From positions 1-19,139 of the forward strand of contig SSBO01000059.1 in assembly GCA_005281725.1 (NCBI GenBank): DNA of 19,139 nt, in the 5' to 3' direction. Positions 8,532 to 18,736 of this stretch are shown here, one piece after another. A model generated the notes under the pieces. The model was not told the origin of the DNA. It saw nothing but the letters and a program-made list of their open reading frames with translations, and did no database searches. This stretch comes from Wuchereria bancrofti (taxonomy: Eukaryota > Nematoda > Chromadorea > Rhabditida > Onchocercidae). The position numbers and the translations under genes were made by a program. Every line of letters begins with the position of its first letter. Positions within the stretch are counted from its first letter, which is position 1.

Positions 8532-10572
8532 ATGGAAAGGTGTAACGATAATTTTTTTAGTGTGCTACGACAGATTGAAAGTGAAACGCAAAAAGATTTG
8601 GTCCTTCCGGTTTTTTCCTCTTCCAAATTTTCATAAAGTAGTAACATCTAATTTATTCACTTGTATTTAAATGGTAAAAATAGTGAAGAATTCTAATTTG
8701 AAAATTTCTTCCTTTGATACTTTTAGATATAATATTTATTAAATAATTTATTGTTTACCAAATAAGATCAAAAAAGAGAAAAAAACGATGGTAATAATTT
8801 TCGATTTTCCAGAAACGACAACATTTACTCAATGGGCATCTTCATGCTCTTCAAGAACCTAAACGATATGTATGATTTAATTAAACCTAATTCTAAAATT
8901 CTTTTTATTTGATGTTTGGATATTAAATAATATTGCATTCTTCATTTTTTTTTAATGAATCCAAATTATAATTCCTTGCCAAGCTTTAAGAAAAAGGAAA
9001 AAAGTCCATAAAGTTATGAAAAGATTTCATAAAATTCTTTAAAAATATGAGCAATTAATTCATAAATTAGCTGTAAAAAAAATTGATTTAGCATAAGCAA
9101 GAAGTCGCAAATTTCAGGAGAATCCACTGCAATATCAATTGATTCCACAACGTTATCGTATGAAACACAAAAGTTATGCAGTCTGTCGTCCGTGTGCGGA
9201 ACACTCACGTGATCATTGCGTACCGCCTTTCACAAACTTCAGTCGATTTGATTACTTCAAGGAAGATTCACCTGAACATTCTGCTAGGTTGTAATTTTTT
9301 CTGGCTTTAAAATCAATTTCAATTTGATGTTGTTTATGTGAAATGAAATTCTCGCATAATATTGGGAATATCATTGAAATCCTCAACAGTATTGATTTAC
9401 CATTTTTTTTTTTAATTTAAATTCATATTTATCAGTTACAGTGGCTTAAGTGTACATATAATGTATGTTATTTTCAGGCCACGATTGAATTTAAATTAAA
9501 GATTCATTTTTTTTAACTTTTGTTTTTAAATTTAATAATTTACTGGAATAAGTTAAATACAATCATTTTTTTCAAACTGATTTCGATCAAACTGATTTCG
9601 AAATATCTCACCCTAAATTTTTTCTCTAAATCTTAATCTTCTAACCCTATTTTTTCTCATTTTTCTCAGGACATTGAATAATGATGAATGTTACCTTACG
9701 GTTGAATTAGGTTGTTGCTTGGCCCGAATTACACATTTGATGTTTACTTCCGTGAACGCATTGAAAGAGTTGAAATTCGTCTCCGGCAATATGTATCCGA
9801 CGATAAGCAATGACATCGTTAGTTTTGTTTAGTGTTCTTTTCAACAGTTTCTTATTTTAGCTAACATTCCTGTATTTTTCATGAATTGTAATGGTTATTA
9901 ACTGATATCAGTTGAAAGACAGCTGAAAGAAGGAATTAGCATTTAATCAAATCTATTATACTTCTCAAAAAGTACTGGAAAAAAATGCTGTAAAAACAGA
10001 ATAATTTTTTTTGTAAGTATCTGGCAAAAAAGCAAATTTTAGACTTATTTAAATGGGTTATATCTCAGAATGAAATCGAGCTATATGCAGTATCGTACTT
10101 TGAGAATGAAACGGATGACAGAGGGCAATACTATTGGAGATGTTAAACTTTTGCAAAGTACATTCACAACTTTAATTCTTTATTTGGTGTGTAGCATCAA
10201 TCGATATGATGCAATCTGAACTAAGTTCAACACTGTTAATAAATGCTAAACTAATTTGCATAATATAGCTGTAATTGTGTCTCATTGATTATTTAGAATA
10301 ATTTACTTGGAATCTAACTGATGGGAAAGTAATCTCAAATTTCTGATTTTAAGTAGTGAAGCAATAAAGTGGATTTTATGATCCATTACCAATGAATAGA
10401 TCTGATCTGAGATTGTTTAGAGTCAGAGAATGCTAATGACGAAATACATTGTAATTTGCCTGAGGATATCAGCCATGAAGTGAATGGACGAGATTTTGAA
10501 ACATGCTCACACAAGATTTTAAATACAGTAAATTTTCGTAATTTAAATGTAACTAACAGAATTCAAAACTAA
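8532..10572 (+). CDS. Unrecognised small protein, six-exon gene model (about 222 aa)
   Basis: I do not recognise the family. Exons: 8532-8609, 8813-8869, 9118-9287, 9670-9792, 10069-10157 and 10421-10572 (stop TAA 10570-10572). All junctions agree in phase (0, 0, 2, 2, 1). The acceptors at exons 3 and 4 are strong (ATTTCAG, TTTTTCTCAG); donors at exons 1, 3 and 5 are weak (GTTTTT, GTTGTA, GTACAT). Exon 3 is the best supported: 170 nt, no stop, clearly higher G+C, with a Cys/His cluster C-RP-C-AEHSRD-H-C then VPPFTNFSRFDYF, possibly metal-binding. Exon 4 has NNDECYLTVELGCC; exon 6 is acidic (SENANDEIHC, LPEDISHEV). There is no signal peptide or membrane segment, so it is probably intracellular. 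The last exon may instead splice at 10528 (ACA|GTAAAT). Without the third splice, the protein would end at a TAA at 9291, about 103 aa. Confidence 0.45.
9572..9601 (+). repeat. Perfect 2 x 15-bp tandem repeat
   Basis: The unit TCAAACTGATTTCGA occurs twice in direct succession (9572-9586, 9587-9601). It lies in the third intron of the gene model at 8532-10572. Confidence 0.8.
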
Positions 10573-11062
10573 TCGTTGAAAAGACTTTCGCTTTTATACC
10601 GATTGAAATGAAAAAGAGTGGGAAACAATATAGGAGAAATATAGAAAGGAGAAACTGTCAATTTTCAAACATAAAAAAATACTTTTAGATATAAAATAAT
10701 TTCTTAAATCCAAACCAAAAGTTTTGACTTGTTTTTTGCCACACACTCCAGTAATTAGATGGATAATTAGAAGGAGTACCAATTATATGAAATTATTAAT
10801 AAAAATATAAGTCATACTTTATATTTATGTCATTTCTCTTACATAATGTTCTCATTTAAACTTTATGAACAACTTGAATAAACAAAAAAATATTTTAAAA
10901 AATTGGAGTCCAAATCGGAAAGGGATTTTGAGCAATATGAAACGCGAAAGCAAAGATTCCATATTGGTTCCAAATGGAAAAGAGATGAATGAGAAATATC
11001 ATTAAATAAAAATAAAAATTTTTTTCAAATTACAGAAGGTGTTATAAGAATACCTTACTATG
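10573..11062. other. AT-rich stretch; only a doubtful 46-codon ORF
   Basis: An ATG-initiated frame runs 10865-11005 (+) with no recognisable similarity. A second frame over 10900-10980 is also open, so base composition, not coding, may explain both. Otherwise nothing is seen. Confidence 0.35.
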
Positions 11063-12694
11063 TAACAAATATGTCTAATTACACAAATAAATACGTCTAA
11101 TTAAAACACGACAAATACCACTTCTTACATTTTATCGTTTACGAAATATTTTAATAAAATTCTGAAATTTGTTTCGAGTGTTTTCAAATTATTGTATCAA
11201 AAGATAAGTAAAGAATTTAAAAGTTCATCTTAATCAGTTCTGTCATTTATGCATATTTTTCCTCTAAATAAATATTCATGTTATCGTTTTCTCTACTGAT
11301 GAAATCTACATAAGTCTGCATAATTTGAATTTTTATTAATTCTGATCGTTTAATTCATTCATATTGGCAGATCATTGAAACAATTGTATGTATTAGCGTT
11401 GTTATCCTTAAATCCTTCTTAAACGATTCGTCACATTTAACATTTAATGCGTCACCGGTGAGAAATATATTATATTTCTTTGGTATAATTTAAATTTGAT
11501 GAAAAATGTTTCGATTTCCATTGAGCATTTATTAGCAATCGGTAAGAGTATTAATGGTTTTTTACCTGAATTTCTGCATTCCTATTTTAATGCAATGTCA
11601 TAATTTTCCCAAATTTTTTTATTTTTAATTGAAATTTTCAGCTTTTTTTCAAAGACTTCCTTCTGTAAAATTTTTGCCTAAAAAACTTATGAAAGTGTAA
11701 GAAATTTTCGTTGAATATAAATTTCAAAATGATTTTTATGGTAAAAATGATTTCTGAAAACAATTAATAGAAATGTGTAGGCAAAAGGCCGTGCTTTCAA
11801 TCGCTCATTTGTAAACGTACAATACAGAAGAAAAATAATTAATAACAATTGGTAAAAACTATCTGCTAAAAATTTTTGAATTTTGTTAGCCTCTTATTGT
11901 GCTTCTTTGTTTTATTTATAATTAGCATAAGTCTTTTGATCTGTTATCATTTACCAGTATATATTTCAGGCTGATTCCACAAATCATTTCCAAATTGATC
12001 TTACTATTAAATGCATATTTACTAATTTATCACTGCAATTTCTTTGCTTAAATTCTTTGTTCCATTTTTTGCAATTGTTATTGTTTGAATGTATTCATTT
12101 TAGTTTTCTTTTTTTAAATTCTCCTTTTTAGTGTCAAATCAACATTCTGCTGATAATGTTCAATGATAACCAATGGTCACTGATTGATACAGTATTATGT
12201 ATCGGTAAAGCCAGTTTGATCTGAGTCGAAACCATCGGAGAATGAATCAATTGATATAATTCAACCTAACACATTAAGCATAGTTTATTGCCACTATTAC
12301 ATATGATTTACTTTTGAATCCATCTGATATTGCATAAGAGAGAGCAAAAGTGGATAATATACTTATCTGAAAAATCAGTTGATCAGAAATTAGTTGCTTT
12401 CATCGCTTCAATCGAAGAAAATTTCAACTTTTCAAATGTTTAGATCGGAGGACACTTGCTAATTAGCTTCTTAACAATTGCATTTCTGCAGATTCTTAAT
12501 TGCTTTATTGCTTTGCTCAAATTTGTTCGTTCTATGAAATCCATTTGAAAATAATGAAAGTTAGGTAATTGAAATAAATATTTGATATGGATTATTTGTT
12601 GTATTTCTGTAATTAATAAGTGCATTAGATAAATATATTTCTGCATCTTAGCCTTATCAATCTTGTCAACATCTGTGTTGACATTTCAAGTGAT
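11063..12694 (+). repeat. 1,632-bp duplicated block, copy 1 (likely assembly overlap)
   Basis: Bases 11063-12694 recur at 12696-14327 with a constant offset of 1,633. In line-by-line comparison I saw no difference. The unit begins TAACAAATATGTC and ends TTTCAAGTGAT. It contains no gene I can support; a minus-strand frame at 12440-12646 is discussed under rejected items. Confidence 0.95.
12664..12683. other. Hairpin near the end of the duplicated block (also at 14297-14316)
   Basis: TGTCAACA and TGTTGACA are perfect 8-bp arms around a TCTG loop, 11 nt before the N in copy 1 and 11 nt before the block end in copy 2. Confidence 0.75.
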
Positions 12695-12695
12695 N
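12695..12695. other. Single N: sequence gap between the two identical copies
   Basis: The only ambiguous base in the window. It sits exactly at the junction of the duplicated blocks, marking a join of two contig ends. Confidence 0.97.
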
Positions 12696-14327
12696 TAACA
12701 AATATGTCTAATTACACAAATAAATACGTCTAATTAAAACACGACAAATACCACTTCTTACATTTTATCGTTTACGAAATATTTTAATAAAATTCTGAAA
12801 TTTGTTTCGAGTGTTTTCAAATTATTGTATCAAAAGATAAGTAAAGAATTTAAAAGTTCATCTTAATCAGTTCTGTCATTTATGCATATTTTTCCTCTAA
12901 ATAAATATTCATGTTATCGTTTTCTCTACTGATGAAATCTACATAAGTCTGCATAATTTGAATTTTTATTAATTCTGATCGTTTAATTCATTCATATTGG
13001 CAGATCATTGAAACAATTGTATGTATTAGCGTTGTTATCCTTAAATCCTTCTTAAACGATTCGTCACATTTAACATTTAATGCGTCACCGGTGAGAAATA
13101 TATTATATTTCTTTGGTATAATTTAAATTTGATGAAAAATGTTTCGATTTCCATTGAGCATTTATTAGCAATCGGTAAGAGTATTAATGGTTTTTTACCT
13201 GAATTTCTGCATTCCTATTTTAATGCAATGTCATAATTTTCCCAAATTTTTTTATTTTTAATTGAAATTTTCAGCTTTTTTTCAAAGACTTCCTTCTGTA
13301 AAATTTTTGCCTAAAAAACTTATGAAAGTGTAAGAAATTTTCGTTGAATATAAATTTCAAAATGATTTTTATGGTAAAAATGATTTCTGAAAACAATTAA
13401 TAGAAATGTGTAGGCAAAAGGCCGTGCTTTCAATCGCTCATTTGTAAACGTACAATACAGAAGAAAAATAATTAATAACAATTGGTAAAAACTATCTGCT
13501 AAAAATTTTTGAATTTTGTTAGCCTCTTATTGTGCTTCTTTGTTTTATTTATAATTAGCATAAGTCTTTTGATCTGTTATCATTTACCAGTATATATTTC
13601 AGGCTGATTCCACAAATCATTTCCAAATTGATCTTACTATTAAATGCATATTTACTAATTTATCACTGCAATTTCTTTGCTTAAATTCTTTGTTCCATTT
13701 TTTGCAATTGTTATTGTTTGAATGTATTCATTTTAGTTTTCTTTTTTTAAATTCTCCTTTTTAGTGTCAAATCAACATTCTGCTGATAATGTTCAATGAT
13801 AACCAATGGTCACTGATTGATACAGTATTATGTATCGGTAAAGCCAGTTTGATCTGAGTCGAAACCATCGGAGAATGAATCAATTGATATAATTCAACCT
13901 AACACATTAAGCATAGTTTATTGCCACTATTACATATGATTTACTTTTGAATCCATCTGATATTGCATAAGAGAGAGCAAAAGTGGATAATATACTTATC
14001 TGAAAAATCAGTTGATCAGAAATTAGTTGCTTTCATCGCTTCAATCGAAGAAAATTTCAACTTTTCAAATGTTTAGATCGGAGGACACTTGCTAATTAGC
14101 TTCTTAACAATTGCATTTCTGCAGATTCTTAATTGCTTTATTGCTTTGCTCAAATTTGTTCGTTCTATGAAATCCATTTGAAAATAATGAAAGTTAGGTA
14201 ATTGAAATAAATATTTGATATGGATTATTTGTTGTATTTCTGTAATTAATAAGTGCATTAGATAAATATATTTCTGCATCTTAGCCTTATCAATCTTGTC
14301 AACATCTGTGTTGACATTTCAAGTGAT
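12696..14327 (+). repeat. 1,632-bp duplicated block, copy 2
   Basis: Identical copy of 11063-12694. Sequence after it (TTCATCAGTAG) continues only from this copy, and sequence before copy 1 (CCTTACTATG) leads only into that copy, as expected if two contigs with overlapping ends were placed side by side. Confidence 0.95.
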
Positions 14328-14422
14328 TTCATCAGTAGAAAAGTAATAATCAATTATATAGAACTATAAAACATATCACAACGGCATTATCTTAGGGGAA
14401 ATAATAAATTATATTACTAATA

Positions 14423-16252
14423 TTAATTAATCGTTTTCTTCGTAGGGACGATATTTACTAAGTTATTTGCAGTTGTACATACATTCACTACGTTTCGATT
14501 CCTCAACAACTTGCGATTGGAGAATATGAATGTGAAACTGAAATTGAAATTTTGTTGAAAAAAAAAATTATGAACTTTTTTTTGTTCCTGGAAGATTCTT
14601 CTGCATTCGAAATAGATAATATTTGATTAATAAGATTTGTGAGCAATTCAACAATGCATCAAGAAGTTTGGTAAGAACGAAAGACGTAAAATTTAATAAT
14701 TAAAATCATGCAACTTGTCATTTCAGCATAATCTTACAAGTTGCATTAAAGTAATAAGTAACTATTACCTATCTAATGTACTCATTGCAAGCCACATATA
14801 TGTTACTTTAGTCACACGTGCTATAAAAGGTTCATCAATACGGAAAATCGCTATAAGAAATGCATGTATGCCAGTAGTGATGCAAGTCTGAAATATTTTC
14901 TGTTAAAACAACAAAAAATTATAGCATAATTTTGCTATCCGGCAGTATTGATCAAATAATTTTAAAACTTAAAATCGAATAAAAAGTAAGTTTTGTCCGT
15001 TATTTACTATTTCTTATGACTCTGATGCTTTCCGCAACAAATTATGTTGGAAATTATAAGTTCACAGTTAATATAATTAAGAATTCAATTTAATTTTTTA
15101 CCTCTTTGAAAAAAAGGATATCGTGGCTTAAGCTTTCTCTCGTTGCATTAACTTCCTGGTGTTTTTTTTTTCTACAAATTTCATATTGATAAAATCTCCC
15201 AATAAACGAAAAATACAACAAAATTATTAAATCATGGATTGAATTTTGGGAACTTCAAAATAAATCGTAACGATTTATTTTCTAAATGATTTGAACTTTC
15301 TAATTTTTTGATGAAAAGTGCATGGACAGCTATTATGTTGTGAACACTGAAACATACTTTTATATAAGCAACAATGCAATAAAAAGCAATTGCATTGACG
15401 CTAACAGTGGTAAGGTTGACACCATCAGATAAGAGCATAGCAAAATAAATGAAAATGATTACATAGTTCATTTTCTTTGTTAAATCTGTCTCGCAATTGT
15501 ATAATAAAATCTAAACACCTTTTATTATAAAAAAGAAATGCTATAAAGGGTTACCGTTGTAATAAAGCACCATGATTAGCATACTGAATGACCACAGGAA
15601 TACCACTGCCAATCGAGCATTTTTTTGACTAAAAATGCGGTGGCATGTCATTGGATATGAAATGGTCCAAAGTCGATTAATGGCCAAAACGAATTGAATC
15701 CAAATGGCTGCGTATAATGTTGAATTTGCAATTGGAAAAAATATTCGAATGAAAGTCGTCCATGGGAATGGCTTTAGTACTGTGTATAGCTTATTATGTG
15801 ATCACAAAATGGAACTAAACAAACATCTAAAGTTAGAAAAGGAAAGAAAAAATTATCATGAGTGAAAAGAAAGTCAATACTTAGCAAGCCATTAGACAAA
15901 TTTACTTTCAAGCTTATCAAACTTATCAGTTGTGATTGATGAATATCCAATGGAAAATAATATTAATTTTTAATAGAAAACATACTGACAAACACATGTT
16001 GACCTTAAAAAATGTAAGCAATGTTATGTATGACAAATTAGCTCTCCATTATTGTTTAGTGAGTAAACAAGAATGCACTAAATAGGCTTACATAATAATT
16101 CTGATAATTGTCCAAATGAATAAGACACTGACAGTTTGTATATGAAATGAGACATAAGCAGTACATAAAATTCCAAATCCATTGTGGTACCGTTCTGATT
16201 TATGAATTAGATAAAGCGATATTGCATATGCGAGTAATCCGAGCAGTGCTAT
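14423..16252 (-). CDS. Srx-family seven-transmembrane chemoreceptor (N-terminal exon unresolved; one in-frame TGA)
   Basis: This is a nematode serpentine receptor of the Srx type, membrane-located and probably sensory. Six exons: 16252-16092, 15814-15555, 15485-15358, 15155-15102, 14887-14769 and 14537-14423 (stop TAA 14425-14423), 279 codons with phases 2, 1, 0, 0, 2. Exon A carries TM1 and the family signature HNGFGILC at the start of TM2. Exon B ends TM3 with LAINRLWTISYP (N-R in the DRY position), then the RIFSQKNAR loop and TM4. Exon C is TM5, exon D is the loop SLSHDILFFKE, exon E is TM6-TM7 ending LAMSTLD, and exon F completes TM7 (FTFIFSNRKLLRN). Acceptors are TTTAG or TTTCAG; donors include GTAAGC and GTATGT. 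An upstream exon must supply the start: candidates are an ATG at 17386 (phase 0, donor at 17371) or at 16517. The TGA at 15804-15802, four codons into exon B, would truncate the protein, so it may be a pseudogene. Confidence 0.8.
14708..14746. other. 11-bp perfect inverted repeat in the last intron of the Srx gene
   Basis: ATGCAACTTGT (14708-14718) and ACAAGTTGCAT (14736-14746) are exact reverse complements around a 17-nt loop. It lies between the last two coding exons. A structured intron or small transposon remnant are options. Confidence 0.7.
15802..15804 (-). other. In-frame TGA in the Srx receptor, TM2-TM3 loop
   Basis: Exon A ends in phase 2 at a strong donor (AT|GTAAGC). The only acceptor giving the matching phase in front of the TM3 exon is TTTAG ending at 15815, and reading from it meets TGA as the fifth codon (counting the split one). 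Other AGs before the conserved part (after 15790, 15782 and 15772) give phase 0 or 1. The stop is either a disabling mutation or a sequence error. Confidence 0.6.
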
Positions 16253-18400
16253 CTAAAGTAAAAATTTTGAGCTTAAAATAATGTCTTTCGCAGAAATTAG
16301 TATTGCAGAATAAGTAAAAGTAAAGATGGATCGATGTAAAAACACTAATGAGGTCGTCGAGGTAAATTTTAGTATTTCAAATAGTAATCAGTGAATAAAA
16401 GTAACTGAATGAATAGTAATACACTTTCTGTTAAGAGTTAAGAAGTTAAAATCATGTACTGCTTATATTGCGAATATGTGAATAACAATTAGTATCAAAC
16501 TTTGTGTTATTTGACATTTTTTGTCAAATTTGAAAATGAAATCTAATCTGTTTCACTGTTAATTGTCTAAAATTACATTTCATTGAATTCATTGACAATT
16601 TATTTTGATATTATTATGAAACCAAAAATTTTCTTAGAAACGAAAAAAAGTGAAAAGGCAAAATCAACTTCGGTTTGATCAAAAAAGAAAAAGACCTGAG
16701 GAGGAATTTTAAGATGAGAATAATAGTTGAAATATAAAATATTAGAATGGAAATGACTGAATGCATTTTTTGTGGAAGTAACTTTTTTTCTTATGAAATT
16801 TGTTTTTGCTGAAACTTACAAAGTATCATGTCATGAAGTTTGAAACAGTAACTTCCAGTAAAAATAAAATCTTAGAGAAAAAGATCAAAGTCTTGTTTGC
16901 ATGTAAAAAGAGAACAATTATTTTTTAGCGAAATTACTTTCATTAAAAGATCAATTGAAATATATAAGTTAGATGTGATTGCAGAAAAAATCCTCTTTGT
17001 AGTTGTTTTCAAGTGAAAGTTAATGAGTTTCGCTTCCAACAATTAAATTCATTATGACATTTTTTCAATTACCGTACGAAAAACTTCATATATATGATGT
17101 CATTGCTTTTAACAACTTTCGAACAAGATAAATTAAATTCTTGAATCTATTACATTTGCATTTCTATTTGACTACTAAACTGATTTTCTGATAAAATACA
17201 CTTCTTTTGCTTATCAGACCGTTTATTCAAATGATTTCTTAATGTATTAGATAGTTATTAAAAAGCACTGAGGAAAATAAAAACATAGAAAACACATGCC
17301 AAAAAGAAGAGAAGGAAGAGTGAAAAAACAAATAATAACAAACATGTAAAGAGCGAAAAGTGAGAAATTACTGATAAATTTTTCATCTTAGCAAAAGCCA
17401 ACATCGAAATACCAACATTAAAATATATTTCACTAAACAAAGAATAGCTGAAATATAATTCTAATTAAAATAAGATGAGTATAATTCTCTAATTAGAAGT
17501 CAGAAATTTTAAATCAAACTAAAGTAGCACATTGAAAACAGATCGGAAGATTAAAGTGAACAATCACTAAGTGAAAAAATTATAATTCATTCCATAATTG
17601 GCACTAATTACAGGATAAAAGCAGAGGAAAAGAATGGATGACCACAACTGGACATATCAGACCATAATGATTGATAATGGAAAAAGGTGAAAAATTATAA
17701 TTTCTGTAGAAATTATTATAGACCATTCTCATAAAATGCTAAAGAATCAAAAATGAAGAAAGTTGAATCAAACCATCAGGCATGTTGTTAGCCAAAAAAA
17801 TTAAGAAGTAGTCATGATAGCTTTTAATAAAAGCAAATACAAATAAGTCATTGCGCAAATGGATAATGAGCCCTCTAAGCAAAGTCTAAAATTTAAAAAT
17901 TGATAGTTTCTTCAAATGATGAAGAGCAATAGTCCTTATAGAACAAAGAACTTAATAAAAAGATGGTGGAAAGGTAAAAACAAAATGAAATCACCTGAAA
18001 AATTTTTTCGAATTCTTAATACAATTAATGAAAAATTTGTCATTGATCTTACATCACTGTAAAATAAATTGGTTTAAATTATACATACTCGAAAACAAAA
18101 TTAAACAAACCATACTTGAAAGAAATAAAATTTTAGTAGTTCATTAAAATAATTGCTAATAATAAATTTTGCACTTTATACAATTAGAAGCGATAAGAAT
18201 ATTTTGAAATACGCTTATACTCAACCAAATCTAAATAACTGGGTAATAAAACAAAAATGACTCTCAGTTAAGTTACAATGATAATTCAGCAAATAGTAAA
18301 AGAAATTAGCTGCAGCAACTGCAAATAAATATTTACACCATATTTCTCACTTACAAAATTGCTCAATTAATAAACAAGGAAATAAAACAATAACCTTGTG
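16253..18400. other. AT-rich upstream region of the Srx gene, no complete gene supported
   Basis: On the minus strand two possible exon fragments are visible. One lies at about 17449-17372 after a good acceptor (TATATTTCAG) and ends TTATCA|GTAATT in phase 0; it contains an ATG at 17386. The other lies at about 17715-17600 after TTTCTACAG and is hydrophobic (HYGLICPVVV). Either could belong to the Srx gene 5' end or to a second receptor remnant; neither is firm. An 8-bp inverted repeat (ATTTGACA/TGTCAAAT, 5-nt loop) is at 16509-16529. Confidence 0.3.
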
Positions 18401-18475
18401 AGCAAATCAAAATAAAAACATAATTAGCAACAAGTTAAAGCTAATTATGTAAAAATGTAATCTGAAGAATCAGGA
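18401..18475 (+). repeat. Diverged direct repeat, copy 1, with perfect internal hairpin
   Basis: About 75 bp beginning AGCAAATCAAAATAAAAACA, repeated with roughly ten differences at 18662-18736 (offset 261). Inside it ACATAATTAGC (18418-18428) and GCTAATTATGT (18440-18450) form a perfect 11-bp stem with an 11-nt loop. It could be a small non-autonomous element or a structured RNA remnant. Confidence 0.7.
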
Positions 18476-18661
18476 AACGAGTATGACTGTAATTGATTAT
18501 ACTAAAAATCATATATTAAAGTTATAAAAATAATATAGGTAATATGAACTCTCTAAGAACTTGTAAAATATGTGCAAATCATGAAACATCCATTATTTAT
18601 ACATAAAATTTATATAGCAAATACATAAATTATAAAAATAGCATAAATAGTCGAAACAATA

Positions 18662-18736
18662 AGCAAATCAAAATAAAAACATAATGAGCAATAAGTTAAA
18701 GCTAATTATGTGGAAATGAAGTTTAAAGAATCAGAA
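18662..18736 (+). repeat. Diverged direct repeat, copy 2
   Basis: Second copy of the 18401-18475 repeat. The right hairpin arm (GCTAATTATGT, 18701-18711) is unchanged, but the left arm has one T-to-G change (ACATAATGAGC, 18679-18689), so the stem is imperfect. Confidence 0.7.

Noticed and set aside
9014..9208. 64-codon minus-strand frame over exon 3 of the unknown gene
   Set aside because: It starts at GTG, runs through the AT-rich intron, and the plus-strand exon has better splice sites and matching phases.
10865..11005. 46-codon ATG-started ORF on the plus strand
   Set aside because: A second frame over the same bases is equally open and neither has similarity or splice context, so composition may explain it.
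12440..12646. 68-codon minus-strand frame, repeated identically at 14073-14279
   Set aside because: The second occurrence is only the duplicated block. The C-terminal half looks helical and follows a possible acceptor (TTTCATAG), but I found no partner exon or family, so I do not call a gene.
17258..17440. 60-codon hydrophobic minus-strand frame
   Set aside because: Most of it is a pyrimidine-rich stretch after a donor-like TCA|GTAATT; only the first part might be an exon, noted as a candidate first exon of the Srx gene.
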